DNA of 64,000 nt. It comes from DT-110 sp030148525. Its GTDB lineage: Bacteria; Bacteroidota; Bacteroidia; Chitinophagales; Saprospiraceae. Shown here piece after piece: positions 1 to 8,044 of this stretch (the first letter of the stretch is position 1; each line of letters starts with the position of its first letter). The notes beneath the pieces were generated by a model that saw only the letters and a program-made list of their open reading frames with translations, had not been told where the DNA came from and made no database searches. Both the position numbers and the translations under genes were made by a program. The stretch covers positions 5,952,001 to 6,016,000 of the forward strand of contig OZ245751.1 of assembly GCA_965227445.1 (NCBI GenBank). Reading direction: 5' to 3'.

Positions 1-217
1 CACCGTTGGCCTTGGAAAAAGAGACCGTTGGACCCATCCAGACAGTGGGGCCGGTAGTCGTATCCATGGACATAGTATCCTGGTCCATGCCCATGCCCAT
101 ATCCGGGTCATCGGGAGGGTCGGGTGTAGGATCGTTTAGCATGTCCTTCGTACAGGAGGATATTCCTGCAATCATGATCACCACGAAAAGAATGCGATAA
201 AAAGGAAGGCCTTGCAT
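1..217 (-). CDS. Partial putative lipoprotein (3' part outside window)
   Basis: An open frame runs leftward from the ATG at 215-217 off the edge of the window, giving 72 codons. The N-terminus is a hydrophobic signal (about residues 5-21) ending in a lipobox-like ISSC, so the mature protein probably starts at Cys22 as a lipoprotein. After the Cys comes an Asp/Pro/Met-rich stretch (DPDMGMGMDQDTMSMD) and then GPTVWMGPTVSFSKANG, where the window ends. No enzyme family can be assigned from this much. The last part weakly recalls the start of secreted YHYH-type proteins of Bacteroidota, which is a memory-based guess. The Met/Asp run could be a linker or bind metal. Confidence 0.7.
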   Translation of the reverse strand, partial: MQGLPFYRILFVVIMIAGISSCTKDMLNDPTPDPPDDPDMGMGMDQDTMSMDTTTGPTVWMGPTVSFSKANG

Positions 218-433
218 ATTGACTAATTATTTTACGTAATCCAAGGTAGAACCTCAGATTACGGAGATGGTTGGGAAAACGTGCGTAAAAACCTACGTAA
301 GTAAGCCCCAAATCGGTTTAAATGTCACCCATTAGGCCAAATCAACTGTGGCAGATGCGTTAGCGTGCACCTGACTGGTTGCCGCAATTCTTAATGGAAT
401 TCCGTATTTTAAAAACTCATCTAATCAAAGCCC

Positions 434-675
434 ATGAAAACTTCCTGGCCCAAGCTCGATTATACCTCCTGGGGGGACACCCTCGATACCCTCCACCAAT
501 GGCTGCAAATTGTCAGTAAGATCCGCATGCGGGCCATGCCGTGGATGAATCATTCCTGGCATGTATCGCTTTCATGCTGCCCTACGACGTAGTCCAGCAA
601 GCCGATAATCCGGAGACCGTTCTGATGGATTTTCTACAATCCACCTACGAGGCCGCGGCCGATACGGGGAATTGG
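434..675 (+). pseudogene. DUF5996 family gene with internal deletion and frameshift
   Basis: From the ATG at 434, 46 codons match the N-terminus of DUF5996 proteins (WPKLDYTSWGDTL, LHQWLQIVSKIR, NHSWHVSL). The frame then runs into a TAG at 590-592. From 571 another frame continues with the family's C-terminal segment (FMLPYDVVQQADNPETVLM, DFLQSTYEAAADTGNW). The middle of the roughly 300-residue family is missing, so the two ends are joined at about 571 with a frame change. After the last conserved Trp (about 675) the sequence turns into a palindrome (GTCGATCC/GGATCGAC) and G-rich repeat, so the true 3' end is gone too. It is most likely a dead gene. The product was of unknown function. Confidence 0.75.
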
Positions 676-752
676 AGGTCGATCCTCCGGATCGACGAGA
701 TGAGGGGATGGGGAGATCAGGGGATGCAGAGTCCGGACTAAACTACAAATTC

Positions 753-1274
753 ATGAGATACGTCATTTTTTCCATAGTGCTGGTACTACTGGACGTTGGT
801 GTCATTTGGTGGATCATTCAGCAAATAGACCTTCATCCAAGTATGGGCATTGGGGTACTTGTTTTGTTACTGACGGTATTCGGCTTTAACCTGCTGGTTG
901 CTTATTTCCTGTATCTGTTTAGCTACCCCAGGCTAGCAAAATTATTTGCCTGGAACAGCGTCTTTGCATCCATTATTATGTGGTATCTTTTTCAAATAGC
1001 ATTTCAGGGCTATACTGATGGGAGGTATGAAACTTGGGTCTTTAGGAAGGATAATACCAAGTTTACTCTGACGATTCACCATGAGGAAGGATTGTTTTAC
1101 ATAAGTAGGTCACTGGCGCGGGACATGAGTCAGGGCTCTGACTATGGTGAATTCACCAAAGAAAAAGGGTATTGGGTTTTAACCACCCCTGCAAAGACTA
1201 TGACTATATCAGGGGATCAATTGATTGGTTTTGAGTCTGAAAATGATACGATTCAGCTTAAAAAAGTACGGTGA
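753..1274 (+). CDS. Small membrane protein, unknown function (173 aa)
   Basis: The ATG at 753 is preferred over the in-frame start at 672, because the upstream codons translate the DUF5996 remnant and repeat DNA. Three hydrophobic segments are visible at about residues 4-23, 33-55 and 66-82. A soluble domain of about 90 residues follows, with alternating polar strands (TLTIHHEEGLFYIS, TKEKGYWVLTTPAKTMTI). The C-terminal part could be a small beta domain on the periplasmic or cytoplasmic side. I do not recognise the family. It stands alone between a decayed gene and a repeat element. Confidence 0.6.
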   Translation: MRYVIFSIVLVLLDVGVIWWIIQQIDLHPSMGIGVLVLLLTVFGFNLLVAYFLYLFSYPRLAKLFAWNSVFASIIMWYLFQIAFQGYTDGRYETWVFRKDNTKFTLTIHHEEGLFYISRSLARDMSQGSDYGEFTKEKGYWVLTTPAKTMTISGDQLIGFESENDTIQLKKVR

Positions 1275-1415
1275 AAATGGCTTTTTAATAGCACCTTGAG
1301 AGCCCCCCAAAAGCAATCTTAAGGCCGACCGTGGGTATACTGATGCTAAAAAGTAGCTGCACTCATCCCAAATGCTACTATACCAGCTTGAATATGAACT
1401 CTATAGCGCGTGCCG

Positions 1416-1581
1416 CTAGTACACTGTAATCTAAGTTATTTGAGAATATGGGTAGGGCATTTAGGCAAAAGACAAGGCGCGAGGAGAGAGCATAGCCATA
1501 GCTACGCGACCAACGAGCAACAAAGTATTTTGCCGATAGGCACAGCCATAAATCAAGGTTCCTTAGGTTACAGTGTACTAG
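1416..1581. repeat. MITE-like element, copy A (166 bp)
   Basis: The element is bounded by near-perfect 20-bp terminal inverted repeats: CTAGTACACTGTAATCTAAG at 1416-1435 and the complement of CTAGTACACTGTAACCTAAG at 1562-1581. The interior has its own short inverted arms (GGCAAAA near 1463, TTTTGCC near 1530). A second copy lies in inverse orientation at 18455-18619, about 85% alike by eye. No transposase is encoded. The rest of the 1275-1644 spacer shows no gene. Confidence 0.8.
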
Positions 1582-1644
1582 GTACGCAAGCCTGGTTGCC
1601 ATGAATAATCAATAGTCATAAACCGTGCCGTCAGGTACGGTCCC

Positions 1645-3117
1645 TCAATCGTCCTTTACCAGTTCCATTTTTCCCCTCTGCTCCCGGTACACCACATACC
1701 CCACCGCCCTGAGCGAATCCAGTACCGCCTCTTCCGGCACCTGCTCGTAGGCCACCACCCGGTCTATGTGAAACATCGTCTCGATGGGGTGATCGGTGCC
1801 CACCAACAGCACGCTATCCTGTGGATGCTGGCGTTGTACGTGTCGGCCGAATTCGTCGATAGACTGTTGCCAGGCCGGGTAGCGATCGACCGGGGTAAAA
1901 ACCTTGGTTCGCTCCAGAGAATAGCGTACCGGGAGTACGATCAGAGCGGCCAGCACCAACCAGCACAGCCCCTTTTGCCATGCGGTGGATTCCGTCCATT
2001 GCCTGAGGTGCTGGAAAAAGAGAGCGTGCATCAGGAAAAAGGCCGGGGCACTCATCAATGTGTAAGCCTGTAATTTGGTAGTGGCCAGCGAAAAGAAGAT
2101 CAAAGGCACCAGGATCCAGACCAATAGGGCCAGCTCCCGGTAATTCAGTCGCCTCCAACGAATCCGTGAAAGTCCCCAGATCAGTGGCAGGTAGATCACC
2201 TCGCTGAAGACGCGTCCGATTTTACGGAAGTGATACCAAAAAGAACGTCCGTGCCCCTCGATATCTTCGTACAAATGACGCACATTATAGGCTTTCTCCC
2301 AGGCACTCTCCAACGGGAATTGAGCCTGCATGTACCACTGCCAGGGCGCTGCCACCAGAAAAGCAACGAGCCCCATCAGGCCTCCGCGCAGCAATACTGT
2401 TTTCCAGCTGTAGGTCTTCCGTCCCAGCGCCAACACTCCCCAGACCAGCCCCACGATCAACGCCGGTAGCCACTTGACCAGTATGGCACAGCCGATGGCC
2501 AGACCGGCTACGACGGTGTACACCCAACTGCCGGTCTTCACCTCGAGCAAACTCCAATAAACGCCAAGCTGAACAAAGAAGAGGAAGCACACATCAACGT
2601 GGTCGGTAGCCACGCGTCCTCCCGCCAGCTCGATGATCAGTCCGTGGATGGCGTATAACGCCGCCGACAGATAGCCGGCCTTCCGGTTAAACAGCAATTG
2701 TCCGATCCGGAACATGAGCCAAATACCCACGGCAGTTAGCAGAATACCCGGTACCCGTACCGCCCATTCGTGGACCCCAAACACCTGCATACTGCCGGCC
2801 AGCAGCCAGAGCGGCAAAGGTTGCTTGTGCAGCCAAATGTGATTGGAAGCCCAGCCCCGATAGTCATAGGGCAGTACCGGATTGTCGTACAACATCGGTT
2901 GGAAGGGGTGGTCCAGCAGGTGTTTGGCCACCAGGGCGTGGTAGCGTTCATCCCACGAGTGCAGGTACAGGTCAGCGCCCACATAGAGCCGTAAGGCCAG
3001 GCCCGCCAGCAGCAGGCACACCAGGATCAACGGATCGGAGTTATTTAGGGAATACCGCCGATAGGCTATCCCAAAAAGGATTCCTACGGCCAGGAAGGTC
3101 GTTATACCGGGGAGCAT
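1645..3117 (-). CDS. GT-C fold glycosyltransferase, ArnT/PMT-like (490 aa)
   Basis: An integral membrane protein with about ten hydrophobic helices, of the dolichyl-phosphate-mannose or ArnT type (glycosyltransferase family 39/83-like). It would transfer a sugar from a polyprenyl-phosphate donor to an acceptor on the outer face of the inner membrane. The first periplasmic loop has the acidic DE pair expected for catalysis (LHSWDERYHAL), then a loop with WLHKQPLPLWLLA. A small soluble tail follows the last helix. The ATG at 3115-3117 (MLPGITTFL) is chosen, because the 41 codons upstream translate a heptamer repeat. The acceptor is unknown. A second GT-C protein lies at 36288-38360. Confidence 0.85.
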   Translation of the reverse strand: MLPGITTFLAVGILFGIAYRRYSLNNSDPLILVCLLLAGLALRLYVGADLYLHSWDERYHALVAKHLLDHPFQPMLYDNPVLPYDYRGWASNHIWLHKQPLPLWLLAGSMQVFGVHEWAVRVPGILLTAVGIWLMFRIGQLLFNRKAGYLSAALYAIHGLIIELAGGRVATDHVDVCFLFFVQLGVYWSLLEVKTGSWVYTVVAGLAIGCAILVKWLPALIVGLVWGVLALGRKTYSWKTVLLRGGLMGLVAFLVAAPWQWYMQAQFPLESAWEKAYNVRHLYEDIEGHGRSFWYHFRKIGRVFSEVIYLPLIWGLSRIRWRRLNYRELALLVWILVPLIFFSLATTKLQAYTLMSAPAFFLMHALFFQHLRQWTESTAWQKGLCWLVLAALIVLPVRYSLERTKVFTPVDRYPAWQQSIDEFGRHVQRQHPQDSVLLVGTDHPIETMFHIDRVVAYEQVPEEAVLDSLRAVGYVVYREQRGKMELVKDD

Positions 3118-3154
3118 GGGGTTTCGTTTTACTAACGGGAAAGTACAAAAACCC

Positions 3155-3187
3155 ATTGAGCACTTAGCATTGAGCAATGAACATTGG
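3155..3187. repeat. 7-bp periodic repeat tract
   Basis: Consecutive 7-mers ATTGAGC, ACTTAGC, ATTGAGC, AATGAAC, ATTGG fill the 99-bp gap between two divergent starts. The same unit type recurs at 6441-6556 and 13963-14042. Confidence 0.75.
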
Positions 3188-3195
3188 TATCTTGG
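3188..3195 (+). promoter_or_regulatory. Candidate -7 box TATCTTGG upstream of LD-carboxypeptidase
   Basis: TATCTTGG differs by one base from the Bacteroidota -7 box TAnnTTTG and lies 21 nt before the start at 3217. No well-spaced TTG -33 box is seen, because the repeat tract occupies that place. Confidence 0.35.
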
Positions 3196-3216
3196 AGGCT
3201 CGTCAAAACCAGCACT

Positions 3217-4296
3217 ATGAACCGCCGCCACTTCACCCAACGTCTCGCCCTCGCCGCGGGTGCCACTACCTTGTTACCCACCTGCCGGGCCGAAGCGCAA
3301 AAGACTACCGAGCCATCGAAAACGTCGACTACCACGCAGGTCGAAACCACCTTGCTGCGGGGCAAAGCCCTGAAAAAAGGTGATACCGTAGGGCTCATCA
3401 CGCCCGGCAGCTTCATTCCCGATCGGGATTTGGCGAAAGCCGAACGCAACATGGCAGCCCTTGGCCTGACCGTGAAGCGCGGCAAGCACCTGCGTGAACT
3501 GCGGGGCTTCACGGCCGGTACCGACGAACAACGGCTGGAGGATCTGCACGCCATGTTCGCCGACCCCGACGTGGATGCCATCTGGTGTGCGCGGGGCGGA
3601 TACGGTTGTACCCGCCTGCTACCCGACATCGATTTTGAGCTTATCCGCCGCAACCCCAAGATCCTGATCGGGTACAGCGATATCACGGCCCTGACTACGG
3701 CCATCTTTCAAGAGACGGGCCTGATCTGTTTTCACGGTCCGGTGGCGGCGTCTACGCTTACGGACTATACCCGCGCCCAGGTGGAGCGGGTACTATTCAA
3801 TGCCGGTGAGAGCCTGACCATCGAGCCGGCCCGCGAAAACCTCATCCGGGAAGACGAGCTCTATAAACCCCAACTGCTATACCCCGGTAATGCTTCCGGA
3901 CGCCTGATCGGCGGCAACCTCAGTCTGCTGGCGGCCATGGCCGGTACGCCCTGGGCTTTGCAGCCTTCCGGCAAACTGCTCTTCATGGAGGATATCGAAG
4001 AAAAGCCCTACCGCATCGACCGCATGCTCACGCAACTGCACCAATCGTCGCCCCTCACTGAGGCGGCCGGGTTCGCCCTCGGCATCTTCGCCGGCTGTGA
4101 ACCCGAACCGGAGGATAATTCGCTCACCCTGGCCGAGACCCTGGTCGATCAGATCAGCCCCCTCGAAAAGCCGGCCATCTACGGCCTGTCGTTCGGACAC
4201 ATCGGGCACCAATGCACCCTGCCCGTCGGCGTGCAAGCCACCCTGGATGCCGAAAAACGATCGATTACGCTGGAGGAACCGTGGTTGAGGGGATAA
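3217..4296 (+). CDS. ldcA: LD-carboxypeptidase, peptidase family S66 (359 aa)
   Basis: Removes the terminal D-Ala from murein tetrapeptides after the meso-diaminopimelate residue. The S66 triad is visible: Ser154 in GYSD, Glu258 in FMEDIEEKPYRIDR and His328 in SFGHIG. The glycine-rich ARGGYG motif is at 125-130. The start at 3217 gives MNRRHFTQRLALAAGATTLL, a twin-arginine-type signal, so the enzyme is probably exported folded. The classical enterobacterial LdcA is cytoplasmic, so this is notable. A Cys at 23 might instead serve as a lipidation site, but the preceding LPT is a poor lipobox. The next gene, 88 bp on, is a dipeptide epimerase of the same pathway. Confidence 0.92.
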   Translation: MNRRHFTQRLALAAGATTLLPTCRAEAQKTTEPSKTSTTTQVETTLLRGKALKKGDTVGLITPGSFIPDRDLAKAERNMAALGLTVKRGKHLRELRGFTAGTDEQRLEDLHAMFADPDVDAIWCARGGYGCTRLLPDIDFELIRRNPKILIGYSDITALTTAIFQETGLICFHGPVAASTLTDYTRAQVERVLFNAGESLTIEPARENLIREDELYKPQLLYPGNASGRLIGGNLSLLAAMAGTPWALQPSGKLLFMEDIEEKPYRIDRMLTQLHQSSPLTEAAGFALGIFAGCEPEPEDNSLTLAETLVDQISPLEKPAIYGLSFGHIGHQCTLPVGVQATLDAEKRSITLEEPWLRG

Positions 4297-4304
4297 TTTT
4301 TAGT

Positions 4305-4382
4305 TAGTAGTGTTTAATTTTTAATTAATTGTGGCCAACTCTAACTAAGAATTAAAAATTATTCACTAAAAATTAGAACTAC
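4305..4382. repeat. A/T-rich 7-bp repeat hairpin
   Basis: 7-mers such as GTGTTTA, ATTTTTA, ATTAATT are followed by complementary ones (AATTAAAAATT, ATTCACT, AAAAATT). Together they make a long AT-rich inverted repeat between the carboxypeptidase and epimerase genes. It reaches to within 3 nt of the next start. Confidence 0.7.
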
Positions 4383-4384
4383 CA

Positions 4385-5407
4385 ATGCGCCTCCACATCT
4401 ACACCTTCGATTTGCCCCTTGCCAGCACCTTTCGCATTACCCACGAAGCTCGGGATGTACAGCCTACGGTGATCGTCGGCCTGGAAGCGGACGGGCATAT
4501 TGGATGGGGCGAAACTACCGCCATTGCCTATTACGATCAACCACAGGAAAAGCTGGTGCGGACCCTGGAGCAACACCGCAGCCTCATCGAAAGCACGCCC
4601 CTGGAAACCCCCGAACGGTACTGGGCCGCCCTGCACAAAGCTATGCCGGACTGCCCCTTCGAGTTGTGTGCCCTCGACCTGGCCGCAAACGATCTGTGGG
4701 GCAAACAACAGGGCAAGCCCCTGCACAAGTTGTGGGGGTTGGATACCGGGCAGGCACCCCTCACCAACTACACCATCGGCATGGGGCCTGTGGAAGAGAT
4801 GGTAGCCAAGATCGAGGCCAAACCCTGGCCCCTCTACAAAATTAAATTGGGTACCGAGGATGACCTGGGCGTTATTCGTGCCTTACGGCAAAAAACGAAA
4901 TCCCCTTTCCGCATCGACGCTAATACAGCCTGGACAGCGGAGGAAACCATTGCCCTTGCCCCTCAATTGAAAGAGCTGAGGGTAGAATTCATCGAACAAC
5001 CACTGAAATCTGATAATTGGGAAGGCCACGCCAAAGTGTACGCCGAATCGGTACTGCCGGTGATCGCCGACGAAAGCTGTCAGCGGGAGGAGGATGTGGC
5101 CCGCTGTGCCGGTTCCTTCCACGGCATCAACATCAAACTCACGAAGTGCGGCGGACTCACGCCCGCCCGCCGCATGATCGGTGAGGCCCGCAAAAAAGGA
5201 CTGCAGGTCATGGTGGGCTGTATGACCGAATCGAGCATCGGTATTTCGGCTATTGCCCAGATCGCTCCCCTGCTCGATTACGTGGATATGGATGGTGCCC
5301 TGCTTCTGCGGGAGGATATTGCCACCGGCGTGTGCATTGATGACGGTAAGGTTTATTACACTGATCGTCCCGGCACGGGGGCCGAACTCAAGCCCGAACT
5401 GCGTTAG
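4385..5407 (+). CDS. Dipeptide epimerase, enolase superfamily (L-Ala-D/L-Glu type) (340 aa)
   Basis: Muconate-cycloisomerase branch of the enolase superfamily. It would convert L-Ala-D-Glu from murein peptides to L-Ala-L-Glu. Visible are the general-base lysine pair in YKIKLG, the metal ligands Asp in RIDANTAW, Glu in FIEQPL and Asp in VIADES, and the second catalytic Lys in INIKLTKCGG. These four sites mark dipeptide epimerases such as E. coli YcjG and B. subtilis YkfB. Length is normal. It follows the LD-carboxypeptidase and ends 1 nt before the next start, so translation is probably coupled. Other dipeptide specificities exist in the family, so L-Ala-Glu is likely rather than certain. Confidence 0.9.
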   Translation: MRLHIYTFDLPLASTFRITHEARDVQPTVIVGLEADGHIGWGETTAIAYYDQPQEKLVRTLEQHRSLIESTPLETPERYWAALHKAMPDCPFELCALDLAANDLWGKQQGKPLHKLWGLDTGQAPLTNYTIGMGPVEEMVAKIEAKPWPLYKIKLGTEDDLGVIRALRQKTKSPFRIDANTAWTAEETIALAPQLKELRVEFIEQPLKSDNWEGHAKVYAESVLPVIADESCQREEDVARCAGSFHGINIKLTKCGGLTPARRMIGEARKKGLQVMVGCMTESSIGISAIAQIAPLLDYVDMDGALLLREDIATGVCIDDGKVYYTDRPGTGAELKPELR

Positions 5408-5408
5408 T

Positions 5409-6458
5409 ATGCCCCAACTCGATCATTTACCGGGCCGGGCCTTTCGGCAAAAGGAGAAGGAATGGCTGTATTTCAGCGGAACCGCCTATTTGGGAATCCC
5501 GCATTTGCCCGCTTTTCGGGAGGCTTTGGCGGAGGGGTTTGATCGCTACGGCACCAATTTTGGTGGGTCGCGTCATTCCAATCTGCAGCTTACCATTTTT
5601 GCGGAAGCAGAAAAAAAACTGGCGGAGTGGGGAGGCACGGAAAGCTGCCTGACCGTCTCTTCGGGCTCCCTGGCCGGACAATTGTTGATGCGTTTTTTGC
5701 GGAAGCAGGGCCCCTTTCAACTGGCGCCCAATGTGCATCCTGCGCTCTGGCCCGATGCGGATGCTAATCCCGCCCGTGTTTCCATGTCCGAGTGGACGGA
5801 GCGCACCCGCCAAATGCTGCCGCCGGTCGAGGGAGGCCCCATACAATTATTTTGCTCCTCGGTGGACCCACTGTTGGGAACCCATGTGTCCTTCGATTGG
5901 CTCCACGAACTGCCCGAAAGTCGCTCCTACCGACTGGTCATCGACGATTCCCACGGCCTCGGCTTATTGGGGCCAACCGGAGCGGGCATACTGTCTACCC
6001 TGCCCAAATTCGATCACATCGAATACGTGATCGTCGGCAGCCTGGGTAAAGCCCTTGGCCTTCCCGGCGGCGCCATTTTTGGTTCCGATCGGCTGCTGGA
6101 GAATCTCCGCAACAGCCCCTTTTTCATCGGAGCATCCCCCATCGTGCCGGCCTATCTCTACGCCTGGCAGCAGGTACGCGACGCTATTCAGCAACAACGC
6201 CAAACATTGCTCCAAAACATCCGATGGCTGGAGGATCACTGGCCGATGACTGTTCCCGTTCAGCACCAGACAGCCTACCCGGTCTTTCATTTGCCGGAAG
6301 GCGGCTACGCTGAACATCTACACGAGCACCACATACTGATTTCCGCTTTCCCCTACCCGGGACCGAATGACCCAGTAGTGGAGCGAGTGGTGGTGAATGC
6401 ACTGCATCGGCAGGGTGATTTGGAGAAGTTGGTAATTAAAATGATGAATGTTGAATGA
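5409..6458 (+). CDS. PLP-dependent aminotransferase class I/II, alpha-oxoamine synthase-like (349 aa)
   Basis: Fold-type I PLP enzyme resembling 8-amino-7-oxononanoate synthase and glycine C-acetyltransferase. The phosphate and ring-binding segments are IDDSHGLGLLG and the PLP lysine lies in VGSLGKALGLPGG, followed by an aromatic/Gly loop (FIGASPIVPAY). At 349 residues it is slightly shorter than KAPA synthases (about 385). The ATG at 5409 sits 1 nt after the epimerase stop, so the two are one transcript. Its link to murein dipeptide recycling is by position only. It may act on a product of that pathway, or simply on an amino acid plus acyl-CoA. Confidence 0.8.
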   Translation: MPQLDHLPGRAFRQKEKEWLYFSGTAYLGIPHLPAFREALAEGFDRYGTNFGGSRHSNLQLTIFAEAEKKLAEWGGTESCLTVSSGSLAGQLLMRFLRKQGPFQLAPNVHPALWPDADANPARVSMSEWTERTRQMLPPVEGGPIQLFCSSVDPLLGTHVSFDWLHELPESRSYRLVIDDSHGLGLLGPTGAGILSTLPKFDHIEYVIVGSLGKALGLPGGAIFGSDRLLENLRNSPFFIGASPIVPAYLYAWQQVRDAIQQQRQTLLQNIRWLEDHWPMTVPVQHQTAYPVFHLPEGGYAEHLHEHHILISAFPYPGPNDPVVERVVVNALHRQGDLEKLVIKMMNVE

Positions 6459-6889
6459 TGAGTGCTGAATGCGATCCTCTTTCGTTAAAACTACGGGGGG
6501 AATGAAATGCTCGGTGCTGAATGTTCAGTGCACAATGCTCAGTGCTCAATGATGCATTAAGGAGTCACTGGATGCTTTGGGGTTATTCCGGGTGGAGACT
6601 TCCGCCTCCACTTCGTTCCGGCAGGTTAAGATTCAGGTTAAGGTTAAAACCGTGGATCTTGGACCTTGGAGCAAAATATTATGAATCAAAACTTTAACTA
6701 TCATACAGGTAGAACCATGTTTTAGGAACGAAACTGCCCTTTCAGGCTACGCACCACGCCCGACGCCCGACGCACCACGCCCGCCGCAAAAAGCTGCAGG
6801 GCCAGGCAAAAGAGGAAATCGAAGCAACCAAGCCAGTCTCTAAGTCTCTAAGTCGGTTCTTCCAGCAACTGATCGCGCGATCCAGAGGA
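6459..6889. repeat. 431-bp non-coding spacer made of 7-bp repeat tracts
   Basis: I see no gene here. Several different 7-periodic tracts follow each other. One starts inside the previous gene at 6441 (ATGATGA, ATGTTGA, ATGATGA, GTGCTGA). Others are at 6508-6556 (TGCTGAA, TGTTCAG, TGCACAA, TGCTCAG), 6650-6680 (GGATCTT, GGACCTT, GGAGCAA) and 6748-6786 (CGCACCA, CGCCCGA, CGCCCGA). An 8-bp variant GTCTCTAA lies at 6838-6856. Confidence 0.7.
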
Positions 6890-7705
6890 TCACGCACCTG
6901 TCTCAAAACACGTCCGCAGTTGCCCGTACAACTCCGGCAACAGCTCCATGAAGGCTCTTGGGTACAGGAGATAATGCACTATGGCTACTGCCAGCAGTTC
7001 CACGTCGGGACGGTTGATCCATTGTTCGATCTGTTCCCGGCTGAAGCCGCTGATTTGGCTGAGTTGCGGCCAAAGGTCATCACTCACTTCGGGCCAGGGG
7101 CGATCGGGGGTAACTCGAATGTATCCAACGGCCAGTTCGTGCAGGCAGATCTGGTAATGGGCTTTTGCGTTGGTAAAGCCAGTTAATAATTGCTGGGCGG
7201 AAAACAGGAAAACGCCATCTTCATCAAAGGTCTCAGAGGCGTGAAAATCCTGTGGATAGGCCGGCGAAGGAAAGGGGGCCGGGTAAATGACCACTGTTTC
7301 GTATTGCGGAAGCAGGAAGTCCTCCTGCCCAAAGGTGAGTTGAGCGAGGCTGGCGGCAAAGGCAATGCGCACCTCCTCGGGCATATCGTCTTTAGCCTGG
7401 GATTTAAAGTCTTTGGCCATGCGGATCAAAACTACCCGGTTGCGGAAGGTTTCCTGTTGCTCCTCGTTGAGGGACTGATAAAAGGTGGAATACTGTTCCA
7501 GGAATTTCACCGCCGGTGGTTCCAGTGTTGGAGTATTACGCTTGCTCCACCAGAAATTGATTTGGGGCCCCATTACCCAGATGATGGCTAACAGGAGTAC
7601 TGCCGGAAGCAGATAGGCAAGGTTGTTGTCGCCGGTTTTCCAGGTGTCGTAGAGGCCATACACGGCAATCAGAGCTAAAGGTATGCTGAGCCAACGGGTG
7701 AGCAT
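6890..7705 (-). CDS. MtfA-like (peptidase M90) protein with degenerate zinc motif (271 aa)
   Basis: Two hydrophobic segments (about 5-18 and 30-45) anchor a domain resembling MtfA/M90 zinc peptidases: FYQSLNEEQQETFRNRVV, RIAFAASLAQLTFG, VVIYPAPF, EDGVFLFSAQQLLTGF. Where the family has HExxH, this protein has H189-E-L-A-V193, so the second zinc-binding His is replaced by Val. The peptidase is probably inactive or changed. The start ATG at 7703-7705 (MLTRWLSIPL) is used because longer starts would translate the palindromic repeat at 7795-7846. Neighbours give no functional hint. Confidence 0.7.
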   Translation of the reverse strand: MLTRWLSIPLALIAVYGLYDTWKTGDNNLAYLLPAVLLLAIIWVMGPQINFWWSKRNTPTLEPPAVKFLEQYSTFYQSLNEEQQETFRNRVVLIRMAKDFKSQAKDDMPEEVRIAFAASLAQLTFGQEDFLLPQYETVVIYPAPFPSPAYPQDFHASETFDEDGVFLFSAQQLLTGFTNAKAHYQICLHELAVGYIRVTPDRPWPEVSDDLWPQLSQISGFSREQIEQWINRPDVELLAVAIVHYLLYPRAFMELLPELYGQLRTCFETGA

Positions 7706-7794
7706 TTTTGCTGAAATATACCATTTCCTGATTATATCGCTTTCGAAAAGGTTCGGGCCACGCCCAATCTTTTCACGCGAGTGCATATTCGCCT

Positions 7795-7846
7795 CGAAGT
7801 GGTTTGGGACTCCCGGCACAAAATGCTGCGTAGCAAAACCACTTCG
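7795..7846 (-). repeat. 50-bp palindromic repeat, copy 1
   Basis: Ends are CGAAGTGGTTT and AAAACCACTTCG in inverted orientation, with GCACAAAATGCTGCGTAGC between them. Related copies lie at 45049-45098 and 46747-46796. On the left side copy 1 and the 45 kb copy also share a TTTT-CACGCGAGT type flank. Confidence 0.75.
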
Positions 7847-7899
7847 TTGTCGATGTAGTATCGATTTTACAAGATTTTTGGAAAAAAAGGGGAGGCCCC

Positions 7900-7930
7900 T
7901 TGCGTCGATTCTTATTTCCTTCTATATTTG
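7900..7930 (+). promoter_or_regulatory. Bacteroidota promoter (TTG-N20-TATATTTG) for tRNA-Phe and probably the his operon
   Basis: TTG at 7900-7902, 20-nt spacer, then TATATTTG at 7923-7930, a full match to the Bacteroidota consensus TTG / TAnnTTTG. Transcription would start at about 7936-7940, some 20-25 nt before the tRNA. I found no equally good promoter between the tRNA and hisG. Confidence 0.7.
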
Positions 7931-7959
7931 TCCCGCCGTTACAAAAAACGTGCAATTTC

Positions 7960-8032
7960 GGTACGGTAGCTCAGTTGGTAGAGCACAGGACTGAAAATCC
8001 TGGTGTCGGCGGTTCGACCCCGCCCCGTACCA
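7960..8032 (+). tRNA. tRNA-Phe (GAA)
   Basis: 73-nt cloverleaf with acceptor stem GGTACGG/CCGTACC (7960-7966 with 8025-8031) and discriminator A8032. The D-arm is AGCTCAGTTGGTAGAGC. The anticodon stem CAGGA/TCCTG has loop CTGAAAA and anticodon GAA at 7993-7995. The T-arm is GGCGGTTCGACCCCGCC. CCA is not encoded. The his leader peptide begins only 12 nt after the 3' end. Confidence 0.97.
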
Positions 8033-8044
8033 CAACAAGACGAT

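Noticed and set aside
1378..1604. Reading frames on both strands in the MITE-like copy A
   Set aside because: They translate a repeat element whose copy B gives similar peptides on the opposite strand. No coding bias or known domain.
3118..3240. N-terminal extension of the GT-C gene upstream of 3117
   Set aside because: The extra codons translate a heptamer repeat and overlap the divergent ldcA start.
3132..3704. 190-codon minus-strand frame opposite the LD-carboxypeptidase
   Set aside because: Shadow of ldcA. Low-complexity Arg/Ser-rich translation.
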